From positions 1 through 39,057 of the forward strand of contig JAPEVF010000204.1 of the NCBI GenBank assembly GCA_029747585.1: DNA of 39,057 bases, written 5' to 3'. Positions 1 through 10,469 of this stretch are shown here, piece by piece. Numbering within the stretch: the first letter of the stretch is position 1; the number at the start of each line of letters is the position of its first letter. This DNA comes from Pleurotus djamor (Eukaryota > Basidiomycota > Agaricomycetes > Agaricales > Pleurotaceae). A program made the position numbers and the translations under genes. The notes under the pieces were generated by a model that did not search any database, was not told the DNA's origin, and worked only from the letters and a program-made list of their open reading frames with translations.

Positions 1-1129
1 ATGTCATTTCTTGCTCCCGCAGTTACTTTTTTGTTGGCCTTCGTTCAGGTTTACTTAGCGTCAGAATTAACCACGGTCATATCGCTGCATCATCCATCAC
101 GTCTACCACCCATGCCTGTGTGATGTCTGGCCTACTTATATGCTCATAAAGGTCTCAGGGCTGGACGTTTGTGTTGACATTGTCAATTTCCGCGGTGAAT
201 CGCCTTCGGATTGCACATGTTGGCGGGGATAATCCTATACAACCGCTCGAAGAGACGTGCTTGCAAATCATGGTTATGATCTGCCATATCCCTGGACCAC
301 TAACTTCTTTACCATGCGTCTTTATTCCGGGTTTGCGCGGATTTTCCTCTCTTCAACCCATTCATCCCTCTTCTCGCCGTCTCGGAGTCCTTGAGAAGAA
401 ATGGGACCATGGAATAACGTGTCTGTCGCTCTAGATGCTCAACGGTGAGACTGGCCACCAGCTTTCCGTTTCAAATTCTCTTACCGAAGCGGCTTTAGGT
501 TCGGATTTGCTATATCAGGTCCATTTCTTTTTATTGCTTTCGGTTTGCGGCCACTCATCCGTCCCAACTTTTTAAAGGTCTTTGTGAATATCAAACCTAT
601 TTCGCACTCTCATGGGTTTACGCTGACATGGGTCCGGAGATTCGTTTCAAGCGTATGATTGGGTCCTGATGTACGTCAATGTCTCTTCAGCTTTCCACGT
701 CACAAGTGACCAAGAGTATTTCTTACTGCGCTCCGATCAGGCTAGGCGATGAAATCACCCTTGTGAGCATCATATTCCTGTCGCGGTCATCTCATTCAAA
801 TGTTGAAATTGATTTTTGAGCCTAGATACACTCCGCCCCATGGACCACGGCGAAAATTGGATACTCACTCTGTCGATACTATCCCCTCGCAGTATGGCCG
901 ATAATCATGTATGCGTATGCCTGGCATCCTGATCTGTCGCATGATGCGTGTTCGCCCTTAGTGAGGGTCGTGAATGTGCTACTTATCCCTCTGGTCCGTT
1001 TACCTCCAGAATCGTTTGCCATTAGAATCCCCTGGTTCTCATCATTCCTTAAAATCTAGCAAATATTCCCGCAAGGTCAGCTTGTGTTTGGATGCTCCAT
1101 TTTCAGACGGACGTCATAATTTTTACTAG

Positions 1130-2183
1130 GTGTTATGTTCATGCGGGCGTATGCATTTACGTGCCGCCAGACGGTAGTGATTGCGATTCTACTCCCAATC
1201 TACGCCGCTCTTGTTGCGTTGAGTATTTGGACGTACGCTTGGAACAACATCCTCAGACAAAGCCCTCTTGACGAGTGGCTTCGTGCGGGTTGCGTCCCCG
1301 GCGCCATCAGGCAAACACAATTTGCTAGCATGGGGGTATGTTTAACGCTGCGCCGTCCAATTACCGATCCTGAACTACGCTGCCATCATATAGGCTGTTT
1401 TGGTGAGCCAAACCCGAACTCATAGCCTTCTCATTAGATGTATTTGATTCAGGGTACTACGGCCTTGTTGGACTTCCTGTCGCTTTTGATTGTCCTCAAA
1501 GTAAGCGACCACTCCGATCCCCCTATGCTCGGCCCTCACTGGGCAATCGTCTCTTCAGCATGCCATTCGGACGCAAACTCTCGATAGCAGGCTCGGACAG
1601 ACTTTCGTCTTCCAAGGTAGGATACCATCGTTTCAAACCACCCTAGCCCAGCTGAACGCATAAACACATTGCAGGCCTCTGTAACTTTGGGATTGTCCTT
1701 ACCATCAACACTGTAGCTGCTGGAGTTTACTTCCGGTGAGACATCCATTCGAGGTAATCGCTCGATTTTTTAACGGTGAATCTCTGCCCTGCTAAGAGGA
1801 CTCGGACATTATGGTCTGTTTTGGTTTAGTCAGTCATATGTGCGGACCTCATCCTCGAATCCTTATCCAGATGGAATTTGCCTAGCTTTCAGTTTGGTCC
1901 TTACAAACGTAAGCCCGCGACGACTTTGAATTAGTTCGAGTCGTTGACGTTTATCTCGCCCAGGTCGTCGTACGTAGCTTGTTTTACTTCCAATGTCTAA
2001 TGAACATGCAGTCTCACCGCGAGGTCCTCACTCGTTATCAAGGCCGCAAGAATGTATGTCTCATCATTTTCTTGCTTCGTCCCGGTCAGCGACTTGATGC
2101 TGTGATAGGATCCTTACTCTGCGTTCACGAGCGTCACCGACAAACTCTGTCATAGCGGGAAGGCATTCGAGGATTGTTCGTGA
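1130..2183 (+). CDS. Seven-TM-like basidiomycete membrane protein (DUF6533-like), 5' part unresolved
   Basis: A multi-exon gene whose middle and 3' parts can be spliced in phase: 1130-1335, 1394-1402 (a 9 nt exon), 1453-1500, 1559-1616, 1675-1735, about 1797-1915, possibly a 6 nt piece near 1965, about 2012-2053 and 2109-2183 (stop TGA). The product shows hydrophobic segments in order: QTVVIAILLPIYAALVALSI, then ASMGAVLGTTALLDFLSLLI running into a basic loop (HAIRTQTLDSRLGQ), then NFGIVLTINTVAAGVYF and GICLAFSLVLTN. The RAYAF turn before the first of these, a Cys-bearing loop (AGCVPGAI) and a short polar tail resemble basidiomycete DUF6533/DUF6534 serpentine proteins of unknown function. Positions 1-1129 should hold the first helices; an ATG at position 1 opens MSFLAPAVTFLLAFVQ, but I could not chain the exons. 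The family call is from pattern only; a 7-TM receptor-like role is inference. Confidence 0.5.
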
Positions 2184-2837
2184 GGGGCTNCAGACGTCAA
2201 CGACCAGACCACTGGGTGATTGAAGATGTAGTAGACAGTGAGGAGTGATTCTCGTTTCGAGATCTAGCTTGTAATTTCTTGACACACTTATACGAAACAC
2301 GGAAGAAACTTTTCAATTTTTTCAGGTCCGCTACGACATTTCGAGCAAAGCTCGGTCGCATCAAACACCACTCCCCAACCCAGAAACCTAACACCTTTGC
2401 ACTCAGAAAGAATGGATGAAAACGTATATTCGTTGGCTGAATGAAAAGGATCTCCATCCTGACTACGTACGTAGGTACTACAAGGACNAAAAAAGTGGGG
2501 GTATACATATTGCTTGTGTGTATAGACAAAATGAGGGATGAACTCAATAATGGTATCGAAAAGGGGTAGCAGGTATGTATGAACGTAGATAGGGAGACAG
2601 CATCGCCCGCGAGGCAAAGGGAATCATTAGACATCGGTGGTCCTGTCTTCTGTTATCAGAGAGAGAGAGAGCGTACCGATGGCGAAGAACAACAAAAGAC
2701 GGAGAAGGGCGATGGGGAGAGGGTTTACAACAAGGAGAGAAAAAAGGGAATCAAGAACCATAGAAAAAAGAGAGTACATCCTTCACAATCTTCCATATCC
2801 TTTGAGCGTCTCCGCTTCACAAGAAAATTCAAGGAAA
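2184..2837. other. Gene-free spacer between convergent genes
   Basis: This holds the 3' flanks of the 7-TM gene (+) and of paralogue A (-). There is a GA-rich purine run near 2655-2780 and N bases at 2190 and 2488, the second next to a six-A run. No ORF here has family-like features. Confidence 0.5.
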
Positions 2838-4414
2838 TCAGAATCCACCATACGCATCATCGGGGTTATAAATAGTCGAATAAACAGTGTCGGGACGTTT
2901 CGTCTGAGCTGTGTTAACAGCCGACGGTCGTGGTTCTGGTTGTCGCTGTTGGTATTGCGGTTGCTGGTGTTCGTATTGTTGGGATGGTTGGGTGGAATAC
3001 GAACTAGGCGTCGCTTGCTGAGATCTTGGTATAGGCGACGGCGAAGGAGACATGTCGGACTCGTAGTCCGATCCTGGGTTTTGTACATAGAACTTTCTTC
3101 TCACCGGCGCAGGCTTAGCACGTGCGGATGGGGGAGGGGGCAACGAGGAACGTTCAACGTCGACGTACTGCCCATGCATACCATAGACGGGAGACGGCGT
3201 GGATCGTTCACGTGTAGCGGCAGCCGAAGGGGGAGAAGGCTGGCGGGTCAAAGGGACAGAGGTGACGGGAGGCGCAATAGGCGCTTCATACGGATTTGGT
3301 AGAGCGGATATGGTAGACACGGGGGAAGTTGGCGAGGGCTGAGCGGCAGGATAATACGAAGGTGGTTGCGGGTATGCATAGGGCGAGGGACCCGGTGAGA
3401 GAGCAGGAGGCTTTACAGTTGGAGCAGGTGGCAATGCGGTGTCAATGCGAATATTAACTTGTCCCGACGAATATCCATCATGGATCTGACTCCCATAAAA
3501 TCCGGTAACGGGCGAATTTGCAGGGTACTTGAAATCTGCACCGAACGGCTTCCTTGGGGAATAGGTGACTTTCTCCTGAACGACGGGCGGCNGGGGGGTC
3601 TGATTTGGAATCATCAAGGAGAACGGCAGAGCGTCGGAAGGCAGAAGCCTGAAAGGCGACGTCCTGCTTTCGCTTTTGATAGCGTCGCTATGGGGATGTT
3701 TAGCAATGAACGCAAGCACGCGATCGAGGAAATCCCGAGACTAACCATGAAAAATACAATGGCAAAGGTGACGCCAATGAGTGCGATAATCCCGCCAATC
3801 ACACCACCTGCCAAGGCACCGCTGTTGACCGACGCAGGTGCATCTGAGGCAGCGATAGCAGTGGATGAAGCTGAAACGGTGGTAGAGGACGTGGTTAAAA
3901 CTCTACTCGCAGACGATGCAGTACCTCGAGGTCTGGCAGATGCCTATGCGATAGAATGAGTTTCGGTCTTTTCTTGAGACTGTGTAAAGTCATACTAACC
4001 GCTGACGAAGACGAAACCACTCTTGCAGGGGAGGATGATGACCGCAAAACCGATGAAGTAGTCGTAGTCCCACGAACAGGCGGGGAGACGGCCGAACTCG
4101 TCAGTCGCGGGGGTACCACGCGTGTCGTCGTCGGGGTCACCACTCTAACGCTCGCTAATTGAGATCCAAAAATTAGTCATTCAAAACGCAAAAAATAAGG
4201 GACTCGACGCACTAGTGGTTGGGAATTCAACTGTCCGGCCCAACGGCACAGAGAACGGGTCCGTTGTAGCTGTAGTCGTCGCTAAAGGTCTGGCCGGCCT
4301 CCTGGGGGTCTCAACCTCGTCGTCATCGTCTCCAGCGACAGGACGCCCTTGTCGCGCGACCAAACCGCCAGATCTCCTGTGTGCCTCACGAGCCGAGTGT
4401 CTATGTTGTATCAT
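2838..4414 (-). CDS. Ser/Thr-rich single-pass membrane protein, paralogue A (YGG-tail family)
   Basis: Four exons: 4414-4213, 4154-4000, 3943-3746 and 3687-2838; introns are 56-58 bp, phases 1, 0, 0. Product about 467 aa. The order is: a basic His/Arg N-terminus with an ARQ motif and no signal peptide; a DDDD patch; a Thr/Ser/Pro-rich ectodomain to about residue 160; one TM helix (ALAGGVIGGIIALIGVTFAI, about 162-185); a basic stop-transfer RRYQKRKQ; the box FRRSAVLLDD (about 202-211); then about 250 residues of Pro/Ser/Tyr/Gln-rich cytoplasmic tail ending DDAYGGF. The reading frame breaks at the N at 3592; dropping that one base rejoins DPPPPVVQEK in phase. The layout resembles fungal wall-stress or mucin-type sensors, but no such domain (WSC, for example) is present. 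The closest relative in the window is the gene at 10470-11771. Function unknown. Confidence 0.8.
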
Positions 4415-4877
4415 TTTTGGCGATAAAAAAGAATGGACTATTTTCAAAAGAGTGTGGTGGAGAAACGGGGAGAAAGAGTCCCGGTAGCGTAGGAGCACAA
4501 ACGCTACCTGGAGGATGGTGGTGAGAGGGAAAAGTTGAATTTCGGACAATGAGCTCCAACTCTTGGCAAATAGGGGAATCTCCGTCACATGTTCGGCCAG
4601 ACCCTGACTCTACTGTATCGCCCGCCCCAACCTGCCCCAACCCGCATGGACGATGGTCGCGTACACATGGCGTTTTTCCCGTCATTGAGGTCGCATTATG
4701 CGTGATATGTCTTTTTTCAATTGTCAATCACGACTACGCTCCACTTGAGCAGTTGTCATCAGTGAAAACATATTGACAAAGACAGACATGGCAACCATTT
4801 CAAAATTTTCCCGTGTCAAAACTGGAGCAGGGGCTCATGGACTTCAATCAAAAAGAGGAAGGCGTATGTGGCGAAGT
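4415..4877. other. 5' flank of paralogue A
   Basis: Probable promoter of the minus-strand gene ending upstream at 4414. Short ORFs here overlap its first exon or are unsupported. No clear TATA box was seen. Confidence 0.4.
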
Positions 4878-4959
4878 GCATCAAGCGAGAATCGAACTCG
4901 CGGCGGGTCGAATCATGAACAAATGGCAACGACCCAGGTTACCACTACCCCATTGATGC
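4878..4959 (-). tRNA. tRNA-Gly(GCC) with a short intron
   Basis: On the minus strand the ends GCATCAA and TTGATGC pair as a 7 bp acceptor stem. The D-arm (TAGTGGTA), a GGTCG/CGACC anticodon stem and the T-arm GCGAG-TTCGATT-CTCGC (B box) are all present. The anticodon loop starts TTGCCA, giving anticodon GCC, and is enlarged by about 11-12 nt (around TTTGTTCATGAT) directly after position 37, the standard site of nuclear tRNA introns. A T5 stretch on the minus strand at 4854-4850, about 24 nt past the 3' end, can end Pol III transcription. CCA is not encoded. Confidence 0.93.
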
Positions 4960-5351
4960 AGACGTTCAAAAATAGAGCAACATCGTTCAATCGCGCAGTG
5001 ATCAATCCTGGCTATTTGTGCTATGACTCTTTTCGCTAGGCTCATATTCCAGCCTCTATGACGGGAGGATGACAGTCGATCCTATCTCTTCGCCGATGCC
5101 TGATTTCAGCGCTAACCATCCAGCTATGTTTTGATGGGATGGTAAATACGACTCTGAAAGCTCAGAATCAGTTAGGAACCGGAGAAAGAGCGAAGGAACA
5201 CCAACTCGGGAGCTCGTCGAAATCGATGGCTATTGTGTATATCCCTGGTATTGTAATTGCAAGAGCGTCAAAGATAGCTCGTCGACAAATAGGCCAGAGA
5301 AGTACGCACATACTAAAAGCATGGACGACGGATCGCTTCCTTGAAACCTTC
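4960..5351. other. Spacer with no supported gene
   Basis: Lies between the tRNA and the C-terminal end of the ULD gene. An 69-codon minus-strand reading frame (5168-5377) could be an extra terminal exon of that gene if the GTGAGT at the end of its INM codons is used as a donor. I could not confirm an acceptor. Confidence 0.35.
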
Positions 5352-6671
5352 TTAGGCAACTTCCATAGATCCATCACCGATTGAGTTTGCTACTGTAGGC
5401 AGATTACTCACCATGTTTATAACACGAAATCGACGCAGTTGCTTCAAATTCCTTTGGAATGCCTCTCTTCGCAGCTGTGGAGTGGCACCCTGGTCGACGT
5501 CTGAACCGTCTGCACCTAACTGTTCGGATACGCGGATGATTGTTCCGCAGGAACTGCACAGGACGGGCCTCTTCTTCATCGAGTAAATGATTCAAGGAGA
5601 AGTACAACATACCATACAATCTTCCCGTCCGGGACTCCGGGACTGGTCGCGCAATGCCTATCACAACTGGGACACTTTTGATAATACATTTGGCCGTTAT
5701 TCCGTATGATCACGCTCATGCTGATGGTAGAGTTCGGTTTGATCGTACTGTCCCAAGTTTCTGGACTGATGATTTCGTCACTATCCTCCTTCATGAATTC
5801 GAGATCGTCATGGTTGAGGCACTGAGTGAAGTCCTGTCCTCGTAGGTACGACTTAAGAACCAACTCGAATGACTGATAAGGCCGTGTGAGTCCAAATATC
5901 CACGACGTGGTAGAAGAGTAGCCGAAAGATGTCTTACCTTCCACGTGGAGCACAAACTGAAAGGCAGCCTGATCCGTTTGGAGGCGACGTCGATAAGCCA
6001 GACACATTCGCTAGGGTTGTCCAGCAGTAGATGCAATTGGTGGATAGATAGACGAGTCTGTTTAGCAATGGAAAGTTGCTGAGCCATCATTTCAGCCATA
6101 TGGTCTGATGTCAGGCTAATAAGAAAAAGTCAAACTCTAAAAGACGAGAGAAAGAGGTGTCTTCGCACAGCATGATAGACGATAAAATTAGAGTCATAGA
6201 CTCCCTTTCGTGCGAGAGTTTCGTCTTGAGTTTCGTAACGTGCTTCTTCATCAATGCGGCCCAGCAAATTCTTTTCCAGGTGGCCACAATCGGGTTTGCA
6301 GAAGCATTTCCAGAGAGGTAGACGTCGTAGCTTTGCACTCGAGCGTTAAACGCCTCCAACAAGGTGTGACATCGAGCTATTGATTCGTCTACGCTGCAAC
6401 ATAGGTCGCTGATATGAACGGTATCCAGACAATCAGGAATAACCAAGGATGCCGAAGAGATCGAGGGCTGAAGATCCGTTGCGGGCGAGAAGCGTTTTGG
6501 GAGAGTATCAGCGACCCTCTTCGTCCTATCGAGGATGGCGCCGAAGTAGATGAGCTCCTGGGAGAGAGCTTGGTGCTCCACAGGTGCCCGCCGACTATTT
6601 GAGAGTACGCGGATTATGTGATAAGCGAGGCCAATCGTGGCGACGATGTCGCCAATGTTGATGGAGATCAT
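5352..6671 (-). CDS. ULD-type ubiquitin-like domain protein with a SesA-like N-terminus and Cys pairs
   Basis: Four exons: 6671-6169, 6115-5938, 5872-5613 and 5568-5352; product about 385 aa. The N-terminus MISINIGDIVATIG, followed by helical segments (SQELIYFGAILDRTK), resembles the SesA/NACHT-associated N-terminal region common in Agaricomycete proteins. After a linker with MAEMMAQQLSIAKQ, residues about 210-310 match the ULD ubiquitin-like fold: CVWLIDVASKRIRLPF, YQSFELVLKSYLRG, DDLEFMKEDSDEIISPETW and PNSTISMSVIIRN. Two Cys pairs follow (KCPSCDRHC and CSSCG), which could bind zinc. Such proteins are numerous in mushroom genomes and their role is unknown. An in-frame ATG at 6773 is an alternative start; I prefer 6671 because the domain begins there and an AT-rich TATA-like run lies about 45 nt upstream. 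A GTGAGT near the end leaves the last exon boundary open. Confidence 0.75.
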
Positions 6672-6773
6672 GTCTGAGGGATGGTGTTGGAAAGACTCCA
6701 AACGCCTCTTCCCTATATTATACGCGTAGAGCATTTGGTATAAGGAGTCATTGATGCGGGACTCTCGCAGCAT

Positions 6774-7963
6774 TCAACTTTAGGGATTTGCTGAAAGAGA
6801 ACAAGTGAGTCATAAGTAGAACCGGCCGATCGGTCCTACCACTCGAAGAGGACATATCTACAAACCAAGAAAAGGATATCGAGATAGTGCAGAGAATGAT
6901 TTGAACGAGCGGTTGTATCCGAGGGCCACAGGAACCCAAGCGGACCAGGTCCTGGAACGCGCAGGCGCTTCTCACGGAAAAAGTTTGCGGTAATTTTCGA
7001 GATATGGAAAAGAACACAAGGGTAAACTTTGAGTCGACACCAGGGCTGTTGTCCTGAGAGTGTAGGCTTCGCATCGAGCGCTGGAAATGCGAGGAAGGGT
7101 TCCTAAGCTGTGTTTGTGAGCGTTAGAAGGCCTAGAAAAGGTTTCATAGACTGCGACTTGGAGTGGATATTGTCTCCAAAGGCCAATCGACAAGTTATAT
7201 GAATCCACAGTTGGTACAAATGCGGTTTAGGTGACAGCAAGTAATCCATGCGTTGCGAGTAGACAGAAGAGTCTTCGATGTTAGAACGGCCAGGGTGAAG
7301 GGTGAAATGCGGTACATAATAGTGAGTAAGCGATGGCGAATGGTAGGAGGTTGAAACGTTGGGATTGAGTTGGATTGGGAAGGAAGGCTGTATGGCGGTG
7401 TACACAGGGGCAGCGACATCACGTGCTAGCAGAGCCCGTCGGACTTCACGGTGTCCTCGGTCATTGGCCCATTTACTTCCTGCTTCTAAATCTACAGGGT
7501 CGGTCTTCTTTTGCTATTCAACATATCAAGACCTCTTTTGCTCAACCGAATGTTCCCACCGCAGGTGGTGCAGCGGCATTCATACACCGGCTCGAGACGG
7601 CAGGGTTGTTCCGACGGACTTGTCAAACTGCGGCCACCTGCTTGCGCCTCCCCGAACAATTTCAGGTCTTCTCTACCATATCGTCGAAGAGTCATCGATG
7701 GACCACCCTTCTCTCTGTGAATCAGATGACCTCTCGATTCTGATGATACTATTTGTACCTAAGGACAAATTACCGATGATTTTTTNCTTCGTTACGCCTT
7801 GTGGAGTGTGCTATCAGTTTCTGCTCCTATGGGAAACAGCTGCGCCTTATTGTATTTCGTCTACTTATAGGCTACCTCCTCGAGGATTCTCCAAGGGCTA
7901 TGCCCGTCGCAAGCGGTGCTACATACCCATCACTTGCGCCCACAACCATCACCTCCTCTCGTT
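6774..7963. other. Long spacer between divergent genes; no supported gene
   Basis: Contains the 5' flanks of the ULD gene (-) and the RTA1-like gene (+). Several overlapping ORFs exist, for example 7359-8099 (+) and 7103-7405 (-), but they lack domain-like sequence and disagree with each other. An N lies at 7786 after a T run. Confidence 0.45.
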
Positions 7964-7969
7964 TATAAA
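7964..7969 (+). promoter_or_regulatory. TATA-like element upstream of the RTA1-like gene
   Basis: TATAAA inside GTTTATAAAC, 58 bp before the ATG at 8027, on the coding strand. Confidence 0.5.
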
Positions 7970-8026
7970 CCTCTTACTGGAACTGCCCTTTCTTGTGGTC
8001 TCTATTCCCTCCCTAGGTATATCCCG

Positions 8027-9412
8027 ATGGACTCGTCAATCGGTCAAACCCAACTATATGGATATGTGCCGACGCAATACGTCGCCTACATCTTCGTAGT
8101 CCTCTTTATCTTGTCCACTCGTACGTCTTCATTCTCAAGTATACTTATTTTAAGAACATGTCACGAGATCAAGCGCAGTTACACATGGTGTACAGGCTGT
8201 CTGGACCCGTGCATGGTGGCTACTCCCGACGGCATGTTTCGCTGGGTCTATCGAAGTGGTCGGCTGGGTAGGAAGACTCTGGTCCAGCTACTCGCCCACT
8301 GCGAAGACGCCGTTTCAAATCCAGTGAGCAGTGCCCCACAATGTGTATCTGATCAACTGATGGTGTGTGCTAACTTTGATACAAGGATCTTGGCTACCAT
8401 CGTCGCCCCAACCCCCCTCATCGCCGCTAATTTCATGATTCTCGGTAGAATCATTCTTCGACTTGGTCCTTCGTACAGTCGTTTGAGACCAACTTGGTGT
8501 ACGTTCTTGCCTCTCTCTCTCATCTTGAAGTCGGTCTGATTGATGTTGATCGCCGTATAGATGCATGGACCTTCTTGGGCTTTGTGAGCTACGAATCTAA
8601 GGAACGCGTGGTAACGGTTCTCACCTTTCATTGTCTAGGATATCATTGGTTTCTTCATCCAAATGATAGGCGGTCTCATGATCCTTTCTGCAACAAGCTC
8701 TGGCTCTGATCCATCTCGAGTGAGTTCTTTCCACCCTGCTCTTAGCAATCAAAATGTTAACACAAACCAGGGTGTCAACATCGTCATCATCGGTATCATA
8801 TTTCAACTCTGTAAGTGCTGATCAATCATTGTTCACATCGTAAAATGCGTCACCTAGAGGACTAATTGAAGCCAACCAGGTGCTGTAATCCTCTTCGCAC
8901 TCTGCGGAACAGAATTCTTCCTTCGATATCTCTACGAACGGCCTTGTCGCAAGGACGCCCAAACAGTAGTCGGGAGCAAAGTATTAATTAGGGGAGATTT
9001 CTCTCGTCGTCTCCGGATTCTTACCGCAGTCCTCGTATTCGGCACTGTCTGCCTGTTCATACGGTGAATATCCGCGTCGCCCCTTCCCTTCATTTTCGGC
9101 ACGCTCACATTCTTTTCCATCAGAGCTATTTATCGTACCACAGAGCTACTGGAGGGCTGGGGTGGTCACTCTATGTCAGTCGAATGGTACTTTAGTACGT
9201 CCCCTTCGCCATTTATACACGCCAAAGCCAGTTTTAACTTCACCCACCTAGACGTGTTTGATGGAGCCATGGTAACCCTCGCCTTGATATCCTTCAACTT
9301 CGCTCACCCGGGATACTTTCTATCCGAGGAGAACTCACGCGTTGAGCATCCAGAAAGTTATAAACTAACCGGAACACTGCCCAACGGCGAGTCTGCCCAA
9401 TTCCTAGCCTGA
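8027..9412 (+). CDS. RTA1-like seven-TM protein
   Basis: Nine exons: 8027-8120, 8179-8323, 8386-8498, 8561-8583 (23 nt), 8639-8719, 8771-8810, 8880-9063, 9124-9194 and 9252-9412; product 303 aa, the usual RTA1 length. RTA1/RTM1 hallmarks appear in order: YGYVPTQYVAYIFVVLFIL (TM1), THGVQAVWTRAWWLLPTA, EVVGWVGRLWSS, ATIVAPTPLIAANFMILGRI with LGPSYSRLRP, DIIGFFIQMIGGLMI, NIVIIGIIFQL, then the signature IYRTTELLEGWGG and, in TM7, VFDGAMVTLALISFNFAHPG. Members of this fungal family (Rta1, Rsb1, Pug1) are linked to lipid translocation, sterol-drug resistance and porphyrin handling at plasma or intracellular membranes; the substrate of this one cannot be told from sequence. The start is the first in-frame ATG and fits the usual N-terminus. 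Phases agree at all eight introns. Confidence 0.93.
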
Positions 9413-10469
9413 GGTTCGCATCCTCTCCTCATTTTCGGACTTTACAATTTTGGACAATTTCGGACCACGATACCCTCATGGACTGTTATCAACACTGAAC
9501 ACTACTCAGATTATGCATGTACAACTCCATACCTAGACTTGTAGAATAAACAGAGCATTGCTCGTACCAACTTGGGAGTTATCCAGGAGTTAACCGGGTA
9601 CGAGGTTACGTTGCGACTCACTTCCACTTTATCGACAGGTAAGACCCAACGCTAGATCGAGCACAAACTCATGCATAATTTCTAAANGGGAGAAAAAAGG
9701 GTAAATAAAGAATAATAAAAAAAAACTCTATCGCTGGCAAGTGGCTAGTGACATGCACAGGAGTCTGTGGAAGGGGAGTAGGAGGGAGGGTTATAAATAA
9801 TACACTGTCTCCTTCTCGTTAAAACCTGCGAGTACAAAGGAAGACGTCGAAGCCAAAGGGGGGAAGATGGGGAGAGGACAATCAATGGTGGAAGAGGTAT
9901 AAAGTGGTACGAAGGTGCGAAGAACCCAAGGGCTAGGACGTGCAGTACCTTATACTGAAATACACGGAGGAATATATACGCCAGGAAATTGAACTAGAAT
10001 GGAGTGAAGAAGGATACATCATGAACAATGTGTGACAGCGTATATGTACGACTGGGGTAGGGGGATGGGATGGGGGAGACACAAACTACTACACATGCAC
10101 TGCACAAGTTTCCGCGATACGAATTTTGGTATAGGGTATGGTTACCGGGGTAGAAATAAATATGTATACGTTCGTAGTTCGAGTGGGTGTCTGCTGTCAT
10201 AATGGATTTGGGGATTGGTTGGGGCGAGAGCCTACTGGCGAGGGTGCGAGATGGGATATGTGGAATGTGGGGTAGAGAGGAAAGGGTCCGCCATGGAGGA
10301 TAGGTGACGCCGCAAGAATTGTGGGGAAAGAATGTGATGTCGATACTTTGGGTTATGTTAGACCAACGGGCAGATAGGATCCGATCTCTCTCTCTTTCGG
10401 TGGGTTGCGGGTGCGATGCATCTTGGGGAAGATAAGATCTACTCTTCATATATCCGTCTTATCAGCATC
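9413..10469. other. Spacer between convergent genes
   Basis: 3' flanks of the RTA1-like gene (+) and paralogue B (-). A/T-rich with an A8 run near 9720 and an N at 9687. A 151-codon minus frame (9994-10449) has no protein-like features and is likely UTR or spacer. Confidence 0.5.

Noticed and set aside
2064..2634. Overlapping minus-strand ORFs around 2.1-2.6 kb
   Set aside because: Several frames overlap with no domain-like sequence, and they run into the 3' exon of the 7-TM-like gene; best explained as chance.
3664..3745. Reading the last exon of paralogue A from an earlier in-frame start (an AFIAKHPHSD segment)
   Set aside because: Those codons lie partly in the intron with donor GTTAGT and a CTAAAC branch point; the conserved RRYQKRKQ...FRRSAVLLDD frame is the coding one up to the N.
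7359..8099. 246-codon plus-strand ORF before the RTA1-like gene
   Set aside because: It overlaps the true first exon of the RTA1-like gene in another frame and has no recognisable domain.
9994..10449. 151-codon minus-strand ORF
   Set aside because: Composition is that of non-coding 3' flank, with no conserved blocks, and it follows the clear stop of paralogue B.
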